Translations under genes and position numbers: made by a program
In this document: in pieces, positions 57,199-64,000 of the stretch
Layout of the letters: every line of letters begins with the position of its first letter
Position numbering within the stretch: the first letter of the stretch is position 1
The notes under the pieces: generated by a model
Told to the model about the DNA's origin: nothing
The model's database searches: none
Seen by the model: only the letters and a program-made list of their open reading frames with translations
Assembly (NCBI RefSeq): GCF_004745485.1
Contig: NZ_RHFG01000009.1
Coordinates: 62,001 to 126,000, forward strand
DNA: 64,000 bases
Origin: Brevibacterium sp. S22
Lineage (GTDB): Bacteria; Actinomycetota; Actinomycetes; Actinomycetales; Brevibacteriaceae
Direction: 5' to 3'

Positions 57199-58722
57199 AT
57201 GTCGGCACAGAACGGTCCCGGTTCGCAGCGACCGCAGCCGCCCCAGGCGCAGGGCCAGCAGCAGAATCATGATCGGTTCCGCCCGCGGCCAGACCCCGTG
57301 CCACCCCAGGGCCAGCCGGTGCAGGGCCAGCCGGTGCAGGGCCAGCCGATGCCGCCGCACATGCAGCCGATGGTGCAGGGGCAGCCGATGCCCGGCCAGC
57401 CGGTGATGTACGTCCAGCCGCCGGTGCAGGCTCGCGTCTATGCGCAGCCGCGGTTCGCACCGACGGTGACTCAGGAGATGCGGATCCGCGCGGGCATGCA
57501 GGCACCCCAACAGGTCGTCACCGACACTCCCTGGACCGGTGCGGTGCGCCAGTCCCAGCCGGAGGCCGCACCTGATTCGACAGGGAACATCGTCCGCCTC
57601 GTCGCCGCCATCCTCGTCCTCGTTGTGCTCGTCATCGGCCTGGCGGGCCTCGCCCTGCTGGGTGGACTCAGCTTCGGAGTGCGGCTGTTCGCACTCATCG
57701 GACTCTCGGCCGTCCCGCTCCTGGGCATCATCGCGTATGTGCTCTGGCTTGATCGCTGGAAACCGCAGCCGAAGCTCCTTCTGGGCATCTGTCTTCTCTG
57801 GGGAGCCGTCGCCTCGGTCATCCTCACCCTCGGCTTCTCACTCGTCGGTGAGGTCGCGCTCTATATCGTCGGCATCAACGGGGTGCCCGACATCATCGGT
57901 GCAGTCATTCAGGCTCCGATCCTCGAGGAGTCGACGAAGACCGTCCTCCTCGTCGTCATCGTCCTCGCCGCCCGTCGCCACTTCGAAGGCCCCCTCGACG
58001 GACTCGTCTACGGTTCACTCATCGGAGCAGGCTTCGCCTTCACCGAGAACATCCTCTACCTCGGCCAGTCGTGGAACGACGGCGAACTTCCGGGGCTGGC
58101 AGTGACATTCGCCATGCGCTGCCTCGGCTCACCGCTGCTTCATACGGCGTTTTCTACCTGCGCCGGTGTGTCCATCGGCTTCGCCGCACGCAAATGGCCG
58201 TGGTGGTCACTCATCCTCATGTGGCTTCCCGGTCTCCTGCTCGGCATGGTCCTGCACGGCTTCTGGAATGCTTCGATCACGTTCCTCGGCGTGCTCGGCC
58301 AACTGACCCGTGATGTCATGGGCGGAATGCTCCCGCAGATCATCGGCCTCATCGTCCTCAGCGCCGTCCTCTCCGGGGCCTGGGTCACCCTCGGACTCAT
58401 CCTGCGCCGCAGCGAACGACTGCACACTCAGAACATGCTCGGCGACTATGCGAACTCCGGATGGCTCACCCATGCGGAGGTCGACATGCTCGGAACGTGG
58501 AAGGGCCGGAAGAACGGTCGCAGCTGGGCGAAGTCGTTCCCGGGCGGCAAGGAGGAGATGAAGACCATGATCCGCACCTCAGGCAAGCTGTCGACGACAC
58601 GGATGCGTGTGCTCGCAGGAATCGGCGGTGAGCAGGAACGCAAGATCGAACGTGCCGAACTCAAGCAGTTCGCCGATGCCCGTGAACGTCTGCTCACGGC
58701 CTCCAAACAGACACTGCGGTAA
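57199..58722 (+). CDS. PrsW-family intramembrane protease-like protein
   Basis: The 507-residue protein has a long Gln/Pro-rich N-terminus (about 1-130) with QGQPV repeats. About nine membrane spans follow. The PrsW/CPBP-like metal motifs are in the membrane part: APILEESTKTVLLVVIV (EE-x-x-K, about 236), GAGFAFTENILYL (E-N, about 276), LLHTAFSTCAGV (His, about 315) and LHGFWNAS (His, about 352). A soluble tail of about 100 residues ends it. PrsW in Bacillus cleaves an anti-sigma factor; in actinobacteria the substrate is unknown. AAGGACGAG precedes the ATG. The marP gene follows 9 bases later. Confidence 0.88.
   Translation: MSAQNGPGSQRPQPPQAQGQQQNHDRFRPRPDPVPPQGQPVQGQPVQGQPMPPHMQPMVQGQPMPGQPVMYVQPPVQARVYAQPRFAPTVTQEMRIRAGMQAPQQVVTDTPWTGAVRQSQPEAAPDSTGNIVRLVAAILVLVVLVIGLAGLALLGGLSFGVRLFALIGLSAVPLLGIIAYVLWLDRWKPQPKLLLGICLLWGAVASVILTLGFSLVGEVALYIVGINGVPDIIGAVIQAPILEESTKTVLLVVIVLAARRHFEGPLDGLVYGSLIGAGFAFTENILYLGQSWNDGELPGLAVTFAMRCLGSPLLHTAFSTCAGVSIGFAARKWPWWSLILMWLPGLLLGMVLHGFWNASITFLGVLGQLTRDVMGGMLPQIIGLIVLSAVLSGAWVTLGLILRRSERLHTQNMLGDYANSGWLTHAEVDMLGTWKGRKNGRSWAKSFPGGKEEMKTMIRTSGKLSTTRMRVLAGIGGEQERKIERAELKQFADARERLLTASKQTLR
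57309..57353 (+). repeat. Coding 15-bp tandem repeat in the PrsW N-terminus
   Basis: Three units of GGGCCAGCCGGTGCA (third with two changes) encode repeated GQPVQ. Such repeats may vary in number between strains. Confidence 0.7.
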
Positions 58723-58731
58723 GTTCCAGCG

Positions 58732-59922
58732 GTGACTGTACTCGACATCCTCCTCATCGTCCTCGGCATCAGCGCGCTCTTCGCCGGGTTCCGCCAGGGC
58801 ATCATCACCGGAATCGGAACAGCGGCCGGCTTCATCGTCGGCTGGATCCTCGGGCGCCTGCTCTCTCCGCTCGTCGAATCGCTGAGCACCGGCACCGAGG
58901 TCATGGACAACCCCGGCGTGCTCATGCTGCTGGCCTCCATGCCGCTGGTCCTCAGCGTCCTGTTCGCCTTTGCCGGCAGCGGAATCGGCGCGTGGATCAA
59001 ACGCTCCATGGACTCCGACCTCGGCCAGGGCATCGACGCCGTCGGCGGCACCGTCACCGCCGGAATCGTCTACGTCCTCGTCGTCTGGCTCGCCGCCGGC
59101 TTCATTCGCACGACCCCGCTCGTCGAACCCAACCGCTGGGTCGCCGATTCCACCGTCATCGCCGCCATCGACCGCACCATTCCCTATTCCTCCCAGAACG
59201 CCCTCGGCGGTCTGGCGAAGGGACTGAGCGCGTCGGGGTTCCCGCAGGTGTTCTCCGGCCAGCCCGAACAGATCCGCGGAGTCGGGGAACCTGACGAAGG
59301 CATGGTCGACGTCGGTCGCAGCGTCGAAGATTCGGTCGTCAAGATCACGACCACAGCCACCAGCTGCGCCACCGGTTCGGAAGGCTCCGGCTTCGTCTAC
59401 GAGGACGGACTCGTCGCCACCAACGCCCACGTCGTGGCCGGATCCTCGGAACTCGCCGTACAGATCGGCGGCAAGGGCAGGCCCTACCGCGCCGAGGTGG
59501 TCGAATTCGATGCCGAAGCAGACGTGGCCGTGCTCCGAGTCCCAGGACTCGACGCTCCCGCACTCGACTTCGGCGATGGACTCGGACCGGGCGACGACTC
59601 CGTCGTCGTCGGATTCCCCGCCAATGGTCCCTATACGATCTCCCCGACGCGGGTGAGGGAGAAGATCAACGCCCGCGGCCTCGACATCTACGACGAGAAC
59701 TCGGTCGTCCGCGAGGTGTATTCGGTGCGCGGCATCATCCGCGAAGGCAACTCCGGCGGCCCCCTCATCGACGCCGACGGAAATGTCGCCGGCATGGTCT
59801 TCGCCCGTTCGGCCACCGATGAGGAAACCGGGTATGCACTCTCCCGCGCCGAGATCGCCGACGAACTCGAAGCCGGTGCTGCCGACCGCACACCGCAGCC
59901 GACGGGTCAGTGCACGCACTGA
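58732..59922 (+). CDS. marP: MarP-family membrane serine protease
   Basis: The 396-residue protein has a CvpA-like N-terminal part with four membrane spans (about 1-130) and an exported trypsin-like domain (about 190-385). The triad is His in VATNAHVVAG (about 227), Asp in AEADVAVLRVPG (about 264) and Ser in REGNSGGPLIDADG (about 344). A Cys in TTTATSCATGSEGSGF may form the redox-sensitive disulfide known in Mycobacterium MarP, which is needed for acid resistance and cell-wall hydrolase processing. It begins at a GTG 9 bases after the PrsW-like gene, so two membrane proteases are co-transcribed. Confidence 0.92.
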   Translation: MTVLDILLIVLGISALFAGFRQGIITGIGTAAGFIVGWILGRLLSPLVESLSTGTEVMDNPGVLMLLASMPLVLSVLFAFAGSGIGAWIKRSMDSDLGQGIDAVGGTVTAGIVYVLVVWLAAGFIRTTPLVEPNRWVADSTVIAAIDRTIPYSSQNALGGLAKGLSASGFPQVFSGQPEQIRGVGEPDEGMVDVGRSVEDSVVKITTTATSCATGSEGSGFVYEDGLVATNAHVVAGSSELAVQIGGKGRPYRAEVVEFDAEADVAVLRVPGLDAPALDFGDGLGPGDDSVVVGFPANGPYTISPTRVREKINARGLDIYDENSVVREVYSVRGIIREGNSGGPLIDADGNVAGMVFARSATDEETGYALSRAEIADELEAGAADRTPQPTGQCTH

Positions 59923-59943
59923 CCCAGTGTCCGAGGACTGCGA

Positions 59944-60885
59944 CTACTTGAGGTCGAGTCCGGCGAAGACGGCCCGATGGTCACTCGATCCGCGTTCGAG
60001 CACCTCGTCGGAGGTGGCATCGAAACCGCGGTAGAGGACATGATCGAGCCGGGTGACAGGGAACCGGGCGGGCCAGGTGAAGCCGAAGCCGCCTCGGGCC
60101 TCTTCCCGGGAATCCTGCAGCGGCGGAACCAGGGTCTCCATATTGTTGTCCGTCGCTGCCGTGTTGAAGTCGCCGGCGATGACCACATGTGCGGCGCCGT
60201 CGGTCTCCACGGTCGTGGCCAACCGGCGCAGGGCGGCGTTGCGCATCGATTCGTGCCCCGGACGCACCGAAGGCATATGCACAGCATAGAAGCGGATGTC
60301 ACCGTGATCGGTCGAGATCGTGGTTGCGAACGCGCGCGGCCACTGCAGACCGAGATCAACCTCCTCGGGTTCCGACATCGGCCATTTCGACCATACGCCG
60401 ATGGTGTCGACGACCTGCGAATGGTCGAACGAGGAGTCGAGCTCCTTGTGGATGATCTTGCCCGACAGGGACTCGAGCTCCTGGATCGTGACGATGTCCG
60501 GATCACGGTCGACGATATTCTGTGCGGCGGCCGTCGGCTGCGGCATCCTCGCCCCCACATTGTGGGTGGCCACCGTCAGATCCGGATCACCGGAATCCTG
60601 ATTCGGCAACAGGGCAGGTCCGAACATCCCGGTCCACACCAGAGCGGGCACGAGGAACCCGATGACCGAGAGCCACGAAAAGCGGATGAGGACCATGAGC
60701 AGCACCAGCGCGAGGACGATCCCCGTCCACGGGAGCACCGATTCGAGGATGAGCGCGATGCCCATCCGCGTGGGCAGCAGACTGTGGAGGAGCAGGAACG
60801 CCGCATAGAGGATCCCGAAGATCAATGCGGTGATGCCCTTCGCGGGGCTGTGCCTTCTGCGCGGTGAAGAATATGCCTGGTTCAT
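59944..60885 (-). CDS. Membrane-bound endonuclease/exonuclease/phosphatase family protein
   Basis: The 313-residue protein has three N-terminal membrane spans (about 17-38, 45-68, 71-92). An exported EEP domain follows: VATHNVGAR (about 105), IVTIQELES (about 132), IRFYAVHMPSVRPGHESMRN (about 197), VVIAGDFNTAATDNNM (about 234), TRLDHVLYRG (about 276) and SSDHRAVFAGL (about 298). Proteins of this plan are common in actinobacteria, with unknown substrates such as DNA, lipids or phosphodiesters outside the membrane. It converges on marP. Confidence 0.88.
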   Translation of the reverse strand: MNQAYSSPRRRHSPAKGITALIFGILYAAFLLLHSLLPTRMGIALILESVLPWTGIVLALVLLMVLIRFSWLSVIGFLVPALVWTGMFGPALLPNQDSGDPDLTVATHNVGARMPQPTAAAQNIVDRDPDIVTIQELESLSGKIIHKELDSSFDHSQVVDTIGVWSKWPMSEPEEVDLGLQWPRAFATTISTDHGDIRFYAVHMPSVRPGHESMRNAALRRLATTVETDGAAHVVIAGDFNTAATDNNMETLVPPLQDSREEARGGFGFTWPARFPVTRLDHVLYRGFDATSDEVLERGSSDHRAVFAGLDLK

Positions 60886-60960
60886 CGATCAACGATCTTA
60901 ACCGGGAATTCTGGCCCCACGCTGGAAGCCAGTTGCGACACGGCTCACAGCCGCGCCGCG

Positions 60961-61779
60961 TCAGCGACGCGCCGTCGCGCTCCACACATTCACATCGGGG
61001 TGGGTGTCGTACCGGTAACCGGAACCCCTCATCGTGCGCACCACGGACGCGTATTCGCCGAGGCGGCGCCGCAGTCGACGGATGTGCACGTCCACGGTGC
61101 GTTCGTCGGGAACCTCACCACCGGACCACACTGCGGTGATGAGATCCTCACGGGGGAGAGTCTCATCGGCGTGTGAGACGAGAGTGGCGAGCAGGTCGAA
61201 TTCCTTCGTCGTGACATCGACGAGCTCACCATCGATGCGGACCTCGCGACGCGGGATGTCGATGCGCAGGCGTTCGCCCGTCGCCTGGGTGTAGATGTCG
61301 CCTGCCCGTCCACCGAAACCGCGGGGCGCGGGAGCCGCCGGAGCGGAGTCCTCGCGCAGAGCCGGCGGGTGGATGCGGTTGGGAATGCGCGAACGCACAG
61401 GTCCGTGAGTCGCGGCCGGAGCACCGGTCGCGGCGGGAGAGCCGGTGGCGACGGCCCGCACAGCGTCGATATCGCTGCCGCGGCCCTCCGGCGCCAGTGC
61501 GATGACCGCCTGCGTCTCGGCCTGGGTGGCCAGTTCCTTGGCGTAGGCCTGCAGCTCAGCGGCGATCGCTGAGAGGTTCGTGCCGTCAGCTGCGGCCTTG
61601 GACTCATCGAGTCCGATGTAGACGATGATTCCGCGAGCGGCCTTCGGCGAGGGGACGACGCCGGCGGGTCCGAAGGTATGCGGTGCGTTCTGCGGGTCGA
61701 CTGCGCTCAACCTGGCTCCTGCACGTCGAGTGGCCACGGCGCTGCGCGGGTGGACGTAGGCGGGTTCTGGATTCGGCAT
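60961..61779 (-). CDS. Winged-helix (OmpR-type DNA-binding) regulator without a receiver domain
   Basis: The 272-residue protein has a C-terminal OmpR/PhoB-type winged helix (about 160-262). Segments are LRIDIPRREVRIDGELVDVTTKEFDLLATLVSHADETLPREDLITAVWSGGEVPDERTVDVHIRRLRRRLGEYASVVRTMRGSGYRYD. The N-terminal half has no phosphoacceptor Asp or receiver fold. Residues about 50-115 look like a small alpha/beta domain (RGIIVYIGLDESKAAADGTNLSAIAAELQAYAKELA), followed by a disordered linker. It resembles MtrA/GlnR-like effectors only in the DNA-binding part. AAAGGACAG precedes the ATG at 61779; the ORF start at 61881 was rejected. An AT-rich spacer of 246 bases (61780-62025) separates it from upp. 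Confidence 0.82.
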   Translation of the reverse strand: MPNPEPAYVHPRSAVATRRAGARLSAVDPQNAPHTFGPAGVVPSPKAARGIIVYIGLDESKAAADGTNLSAIAAELQAYAKELATQAETQAVIALAPEGRGSDIDAVRAVATGSPAATGAPAATHGPVRSRIPNRIHPPALREDSAPAAPAPRGFGGRAGDIYTQATGERLRIDIPRREVRIDGELVDVTTKEFDLLATLVSHADETLPREDLITAVWSGGEVPDERTVDVHIRRLRRRLGEYASVVRTMRGSGYRYDTHPDVNVWSATARR

Positions 61780-62025
61780 AGCTGTCCTTTGCTCAGACCA
61801 AGAGGTCGATATGACTGGAAGAGTCCGCTGCTTGAGTGAACTCGTTCGAGGCCGGACAGCGGGAGTACGATCACCGACCACGAACGCAGGGCATACACAT
61901 GTCTGCCGCAGGCATTCGCATCTGGTGGATCACTGAAGTCATGGCTTCATTATTTGTCATAAAACAAAGACACTGCAATGGAACGGGCGAAAATGAGACG
62001 ACTGTGACGAATTATGACAAAGAAG

Positions 62026-62664
62026 TCAGTCGACGATTCCGTACATCCGGTCCCCGGCATCGCCGAGTCCGGGCACGATGTAGCCCTTGTCATTGAGCTT
62101 CTCGTCCAGCGCCGCCGTGTACACCTTCACCTCGGCGGAATCGCTGTAGTCGCGTTCGATGCGCTCGACGCCTTCGGGGGCGGAGACGAGGCACACGGCG
62201 GTGACATCACGAGCGCCGCGAGCGAGGAGGAAGTCGATGGCCATGGCCAGGGTGCCTCCGGTGGCGAGCATCGGATCGACGACGAAGATCTGCCGACCGG
62301 TGAGGTCATCGGGCAGACGGTCGGCATAGGCGCTGGGCTCGAATGTCGTCTCGTCACGGACCATTCCGAGGAAGCCCACCTCGGCGGTGGGAAGGATGCG
62401 CAGCATTCCGTCGAGCATGCCGAGCCCGGCACGCAGGATCGGAACCACGACGGGGCGGGGTTCGGCGATGCGGGTGCCGGTGGTCGTCGTCACCGGGGTC
62501 GAGATCTCCTTGTCCTCGACGGACACCGACCGGGTCGCCTCGTAGGCCAGCAGCATGACGAGCTCTTCGGTGAGCTGTCGGAAACGAGCGGAATCCGTGT
62601 TCACATCGCGCAGGGCGGTGAGTTTGTGGGCGATGAGCGGGTGATCGGCTACGTGAAGATGCAT
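62026..62664 (-). CDS. upp: Uracil phosphoribosyltransferase
   Basis: The 212-residue enzyme makes UMP from uracil and PRPP. It has the expected pattern: [19 protein letters not shown] at the N-terminus, [18 protein letters not shown] (about 26), [14 protein letters not shown] (about 74), [21 protein letters not shown] (the PRPP loop, about 127) and [29 protein letters not shown], the typical UPRTase C-terminus. I chose the ATG at 62664, which has TACCAT exactly 6 bases upstream and fits the family length. Longer ORF readings run through the divergent gene's promoter. Confidence 0.95.
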   Translation of the reverse strand: MHLHVADHPLIAHKLTALRDVNTDSARFRQLTEELVMLLAYEATRSVSVEDKEISTPVTTTTGTRIAEPRPVVVPILRAGLGMLDGMLRILPTAEVGFLGMVRDETTFEPSAYADRLPDDLTGRQIFVVDPMLATGGTLAMAIDFLLARGARDVTAVCLVSAPEGVERIERDYSDSAEVKVYTAALDEKLNDKGYIVPGLGDAGDRMYGIVD

Positions 62665-62676
62665 ACCCAAATGGTA
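62665..62676 (-). promoter_or_regulatory. Leaderless-type -10 (TACCAT) for upp
   Basis: On the minus strand TACCAT (62676-62671) is 6 bases before the upp ATG. Confidence 0.5.
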
Positions 62677-62736
62677 CGGGAGAACTCGATGTCTCCGGCA
62701 GTGGTCAACATGGAGCGAAGCGTTCACAATGGAGGC

Positions 62737-63288
62737 ATGTCGTACTTCACTGAGATCCTGGCCGATACCGGCGATGGCTTCCGCGCCCTCGATGTCGACG
62801 TCCGAGACGCGAACGACCTCGACGACCTCGTCGATACGATGCGTGGAGCCGCGGGCGAGGACGGAGAGGCCGTGGCCGTGATCGAACACGAAGACGAATG
62901 GTTCGGCCTCGTGCGCCTGTGCGCGAACAATGAGGTCAAGGTCTTCCTCTCCGATCTCGCCGCGGCCGAGGCGAGCCCATTCGCGGAGATCTTCGCGGAC
63001 TTCCTCGACTCCCGTCCCGACGCCTACGACGCCGAACCCGAAGAGGACTTCGGGGCCGAGGAGGACGAAGTCGAAGTCGACGAGGATGAGGACGATGACG
63101 AGGTCGAGATGCTCGAATTCGACGCCGACGCCGAATGGGGCGGAGACGCCGAAATCTACGCCGATCGCGGAGTCCCCGCCGCCACCCTGATCGACCAGGT
63201 CGAAAGCTATCGGTCCGACCCCGCCCGAGTCGTCGCCCACGTCGGCGAGACCGTCGGCTTCGCCGATCAGCTCGAGGCCGCACGCTGA
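62737..63288 (+). CDS. tRNA adenosine deaminase-associated protein
   Basis: The 183-residue protein belongs to the actinobacterial family found directly before tadA. It begins [36 protein letters not shown], with a central very acidic stretch (about 95-130) and the end [36 protein letters not shown]. Its biochemical function is unknown; conserved linkage suggests it assists TadA or tRNA binding. GGAGGC directly abuts the ATG at 62737. It ends with TGA overlapping the CTG proposed as the tadA start. Confidence 0.88.
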   Translation: MSYFTEILADTGDGFRALDVDVRDANDLDDLVDTMRGAAGEDGEAVAVIEHEDEWFGLVRLCANNEVKVFLSDLAAAEASPFAEIFADFLDSRPDAYDAEPEEDFGAEEDEVEVDEDEDDDEVEMLEFDADAEWGGDAEIYADRGVPAATLIDQVESYRSDPARVVAHVGETVGFADQLEAAR

Positions 63289-63740
63289 ACGCTGAGTTCG
63301 CCGAATGGATGGGGTATGCCCTCGCCGAGGCGGCGCTGGCGCCCGCTCATGACGACGTTCCCGTCGGGGCCGTGGTCATCGACGAGACCGGTGGGGTCAT
63401 CGGGCGCGGTCACAATCGGCGCGAGGTCGATGCCGATCCGCTCGGCCACGCAGAGCTCATGGCGATCTCGCAGGCCGCCTCGGCGAGGGAGGGGTGGCGT
63501 TTGGACGGCTGCACCCTCGTCGTCACCCTGGAGCCGTGCACGATGTGCGCCGGCGCCCTCGTCGGCTCCCGGATCGACCGCGTCGTCTTCGGCGCCTTCG
63601 ATGACAAGGCAGGGGCCGTCGGGTCGCTGTGGGATCTGCTGCGCGACCGTGCCGCACTCCACCATCCGGAGGTGACCTCGGGCATCCGGGCTGAGGAGGG
63701 CCGGGCCCTGCTGAGAGAGTTCTTCGCGGCCAGACGCTGA
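63285..63740 (+). CDS. tadA: tRNA-specific adenosine deaminase
   Basis: The 151-residue deaminase converts A34 to inosine in tRNA-Arg. Zinc-site motifs are GHAELMAI (His and catalytic Glu) and [11 protein letters not shown] (two Cys); VPVGAVVID and [18 protein letters not shown] are also normal. The family usually has about 8-12 residues before the helix that contains WM-x-YAL, and here these (NAEFAEW) lie upstream of the first ATG (63309). No ATG, GTG or TTG precedes them in frame with sensible length. A CTG at 63285 overlaps the previous stop (CTGA), as ATGA overlaps do elsewhere. I therefore propose CTG; 63309 is the fallback. Confidence 0.85.
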   Translation: MNAEFAEWMGYALAEAALAPAHDDVPVGAVVIDETGGVIGRGHNRREVDADPLGHAELMAISQAASAREGWRLDGCTLVVTLEPCTMCAGALVGSRIDRVVFGAFDDKAGAVGSLWDLLRDRAALHHPEVTSGIRAEEGRALLREFFAARR

Positions 63741-63767
63741 CGTGTCCCACCTCACGGTGAACCGATT

Positions 63768-63796
63768 TGGACGCAGAAAGTCCGCCGCTGTACAGT
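63768..63796 (+). promoter_or_regulatory. Sigma-70-type promoter of the tRNA gene
   Basis: TTGGAC (63768-63773) and TACAGT (63791-63796) are separated by 17 bases. Transcription would start 7-8 bases further on, at the first base of the tRNA. Confidence 0.75.
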
Positions 63797-63803
63797 TGTC
63801 GGC

Positions 63804-63894
63804 GGTGGCGTGTCCGAGCGGCCGAAGGTGCAACACTCGAAATGTTGTGTAGGGCAACCCCCTACCGTGGGTTCAAATCCCACCGCCACCGCCA
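63804..63894 (+). tRNA. tRNA-Ser (anticodon CGA)
   Basis: The 91-base gene folds as a class II tRNA. Acceptor stem GGTGGCG pairs with CGCCACC. The anticodon stem CAACA/TGTTG carries the loop CTCGAAA, so the anticodon is CGA. A long variable arm (TAGGG...CCCTA) and the T-arm GTGGG-TTCAAAT-CCCAC follow. The discriminator is G and CCA is encoded. It reads UCG codons. Confidence 0.95.
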
Positions 63895-63898
63895 AGGG

Positions 63899-63932
63899 AA
63901 ACCCCTGATCAGACGCTTCTGGTCAGGGGTTT
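63899..63932 (+). terminator. Terminator after tRNA-Ser
   Basis: A 15-bp stem with one mismatch (63899-63913 with 63918-63932) closes a CGCT tetraloop, directly after the CCA end. Confidence 0.8.
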
Positions 63933-64000
63933 CGTCTGTCCCGTCGAGGGACGGCATCGGCGTCGGCAGAGGTGTGATGATTGACACACCAGGGTCGAGC

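Noticed and set aside
57309..57353. CRISPR-like or minisatellite repeats
   Set aside because: The 15-bp units are head-to-tail without spacers and encode a simple GQPVQ repeat in frame.
56803..57510. 235-codon frame on the minus strand across the 56.8-57.2 kb spacer
   Set aside because: It is His/Arg-rich because it mirrors the Gln/Pro repeats of the PrsW-like gene, and it has no credible start.
59633..59644. TATACGATCT inside marP as a third GntR operator
   Set aside because: Only 10 of 14 bases match, it is within a coding region, and the gene has no link to the pathway.

Overview
The window is a single stretch of high-GC DNA from the chromosome of an actinomycete, most probably Brevibacterium or a close relative. 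Four things point there: strong G/C preference at third codon positions; actinobacterial families such as MarP, the tadA-associated protein, DUF222/HNH proteins and fused PutA; many starts without a Shine-Dalgarno sequence; and a homoprotocatechuate 2,3-dioxygenase whose sequence and iron ligands (H178, H237, E290) correspond to H155, H214 and E267 of the Brevibacterium fuscum enzyme. No rRNA, CRISPR array or prophage was seen. One IS110-type element and one type IV toxin-antitoxin pair are the clear accessory pieces.

Layout, 1-25 kb. The left edge holds two exported or surface proteins. From 1089 to 4926 lie two divergent units: a phosphosulfolactate synthase-like protein with an MmgE/PrpD protein, facing a YeeE/YedE transporter with a TusA-like partner. 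They share a spacer with a perfect 20-bp palindrome and an iron-box-like dyad. Then come a class II amidotransferase, a macrodomain protein, a two-component system, a multicopper oxidase lipoprotein, and an AbiEi/AbiEii pair behind two large dyads. Next are housekeeping and redox genes: an SDR, a RibD-like reductase, a small alarmone synthetase, a DHA2 efflux pump with its XRE regulator, an aldo/keto reductase, and an exported flavodoxin beside a deleted alcohol dehydrogenase. An IclR-controlled cluster follows with an aldehyde dehydrogenase, an aromatic-acid transporter and a PrpF/GalD-type isomerase.

Layout, 25-45 kb. The region 25.3-35.0 kb looks like a phosphate-scavenging block: a sortase-anchored nuclease, an ABC importer, a HAD phosphatase, an EEP phosphatase and a UTRA regulator. 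Two of its promoters carry 11-bp-spaced TTCAC/GTCAC repeats like PHO boxes. Next are putA with an unusual divergent regulator, a uridine kinase, the IS110 element with a candidate bridge RNA, and an HNH protein.

Layout, 45-64 kb. The region 44.9-54.8 kb is a homoprotocatechuate meta-cleavage pathway: FAD monooxygenase, transporter, FAH-RraA fusion, GntR regulator, then hpaE, hpaD, hpaH and hpaI. A 14-bp sequence repeated at two of its promoters is a candidate operator. The right end carries a surface protein, the membrane proteases PrsW and MarP, a third EEP protein, a winged-helix regulator, upp, the tadA pair and a complete tRNA-Ser(CGA) with promoter and terminator.

Two patterns run through the window. 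At ten genes a TANNNT hexamer lies exactly 6 nt before the start codon, the arrangement of leaderless transcripts. The 9-mer GCCGAGGCG (either strand) recurs far more often than base composition predicts.
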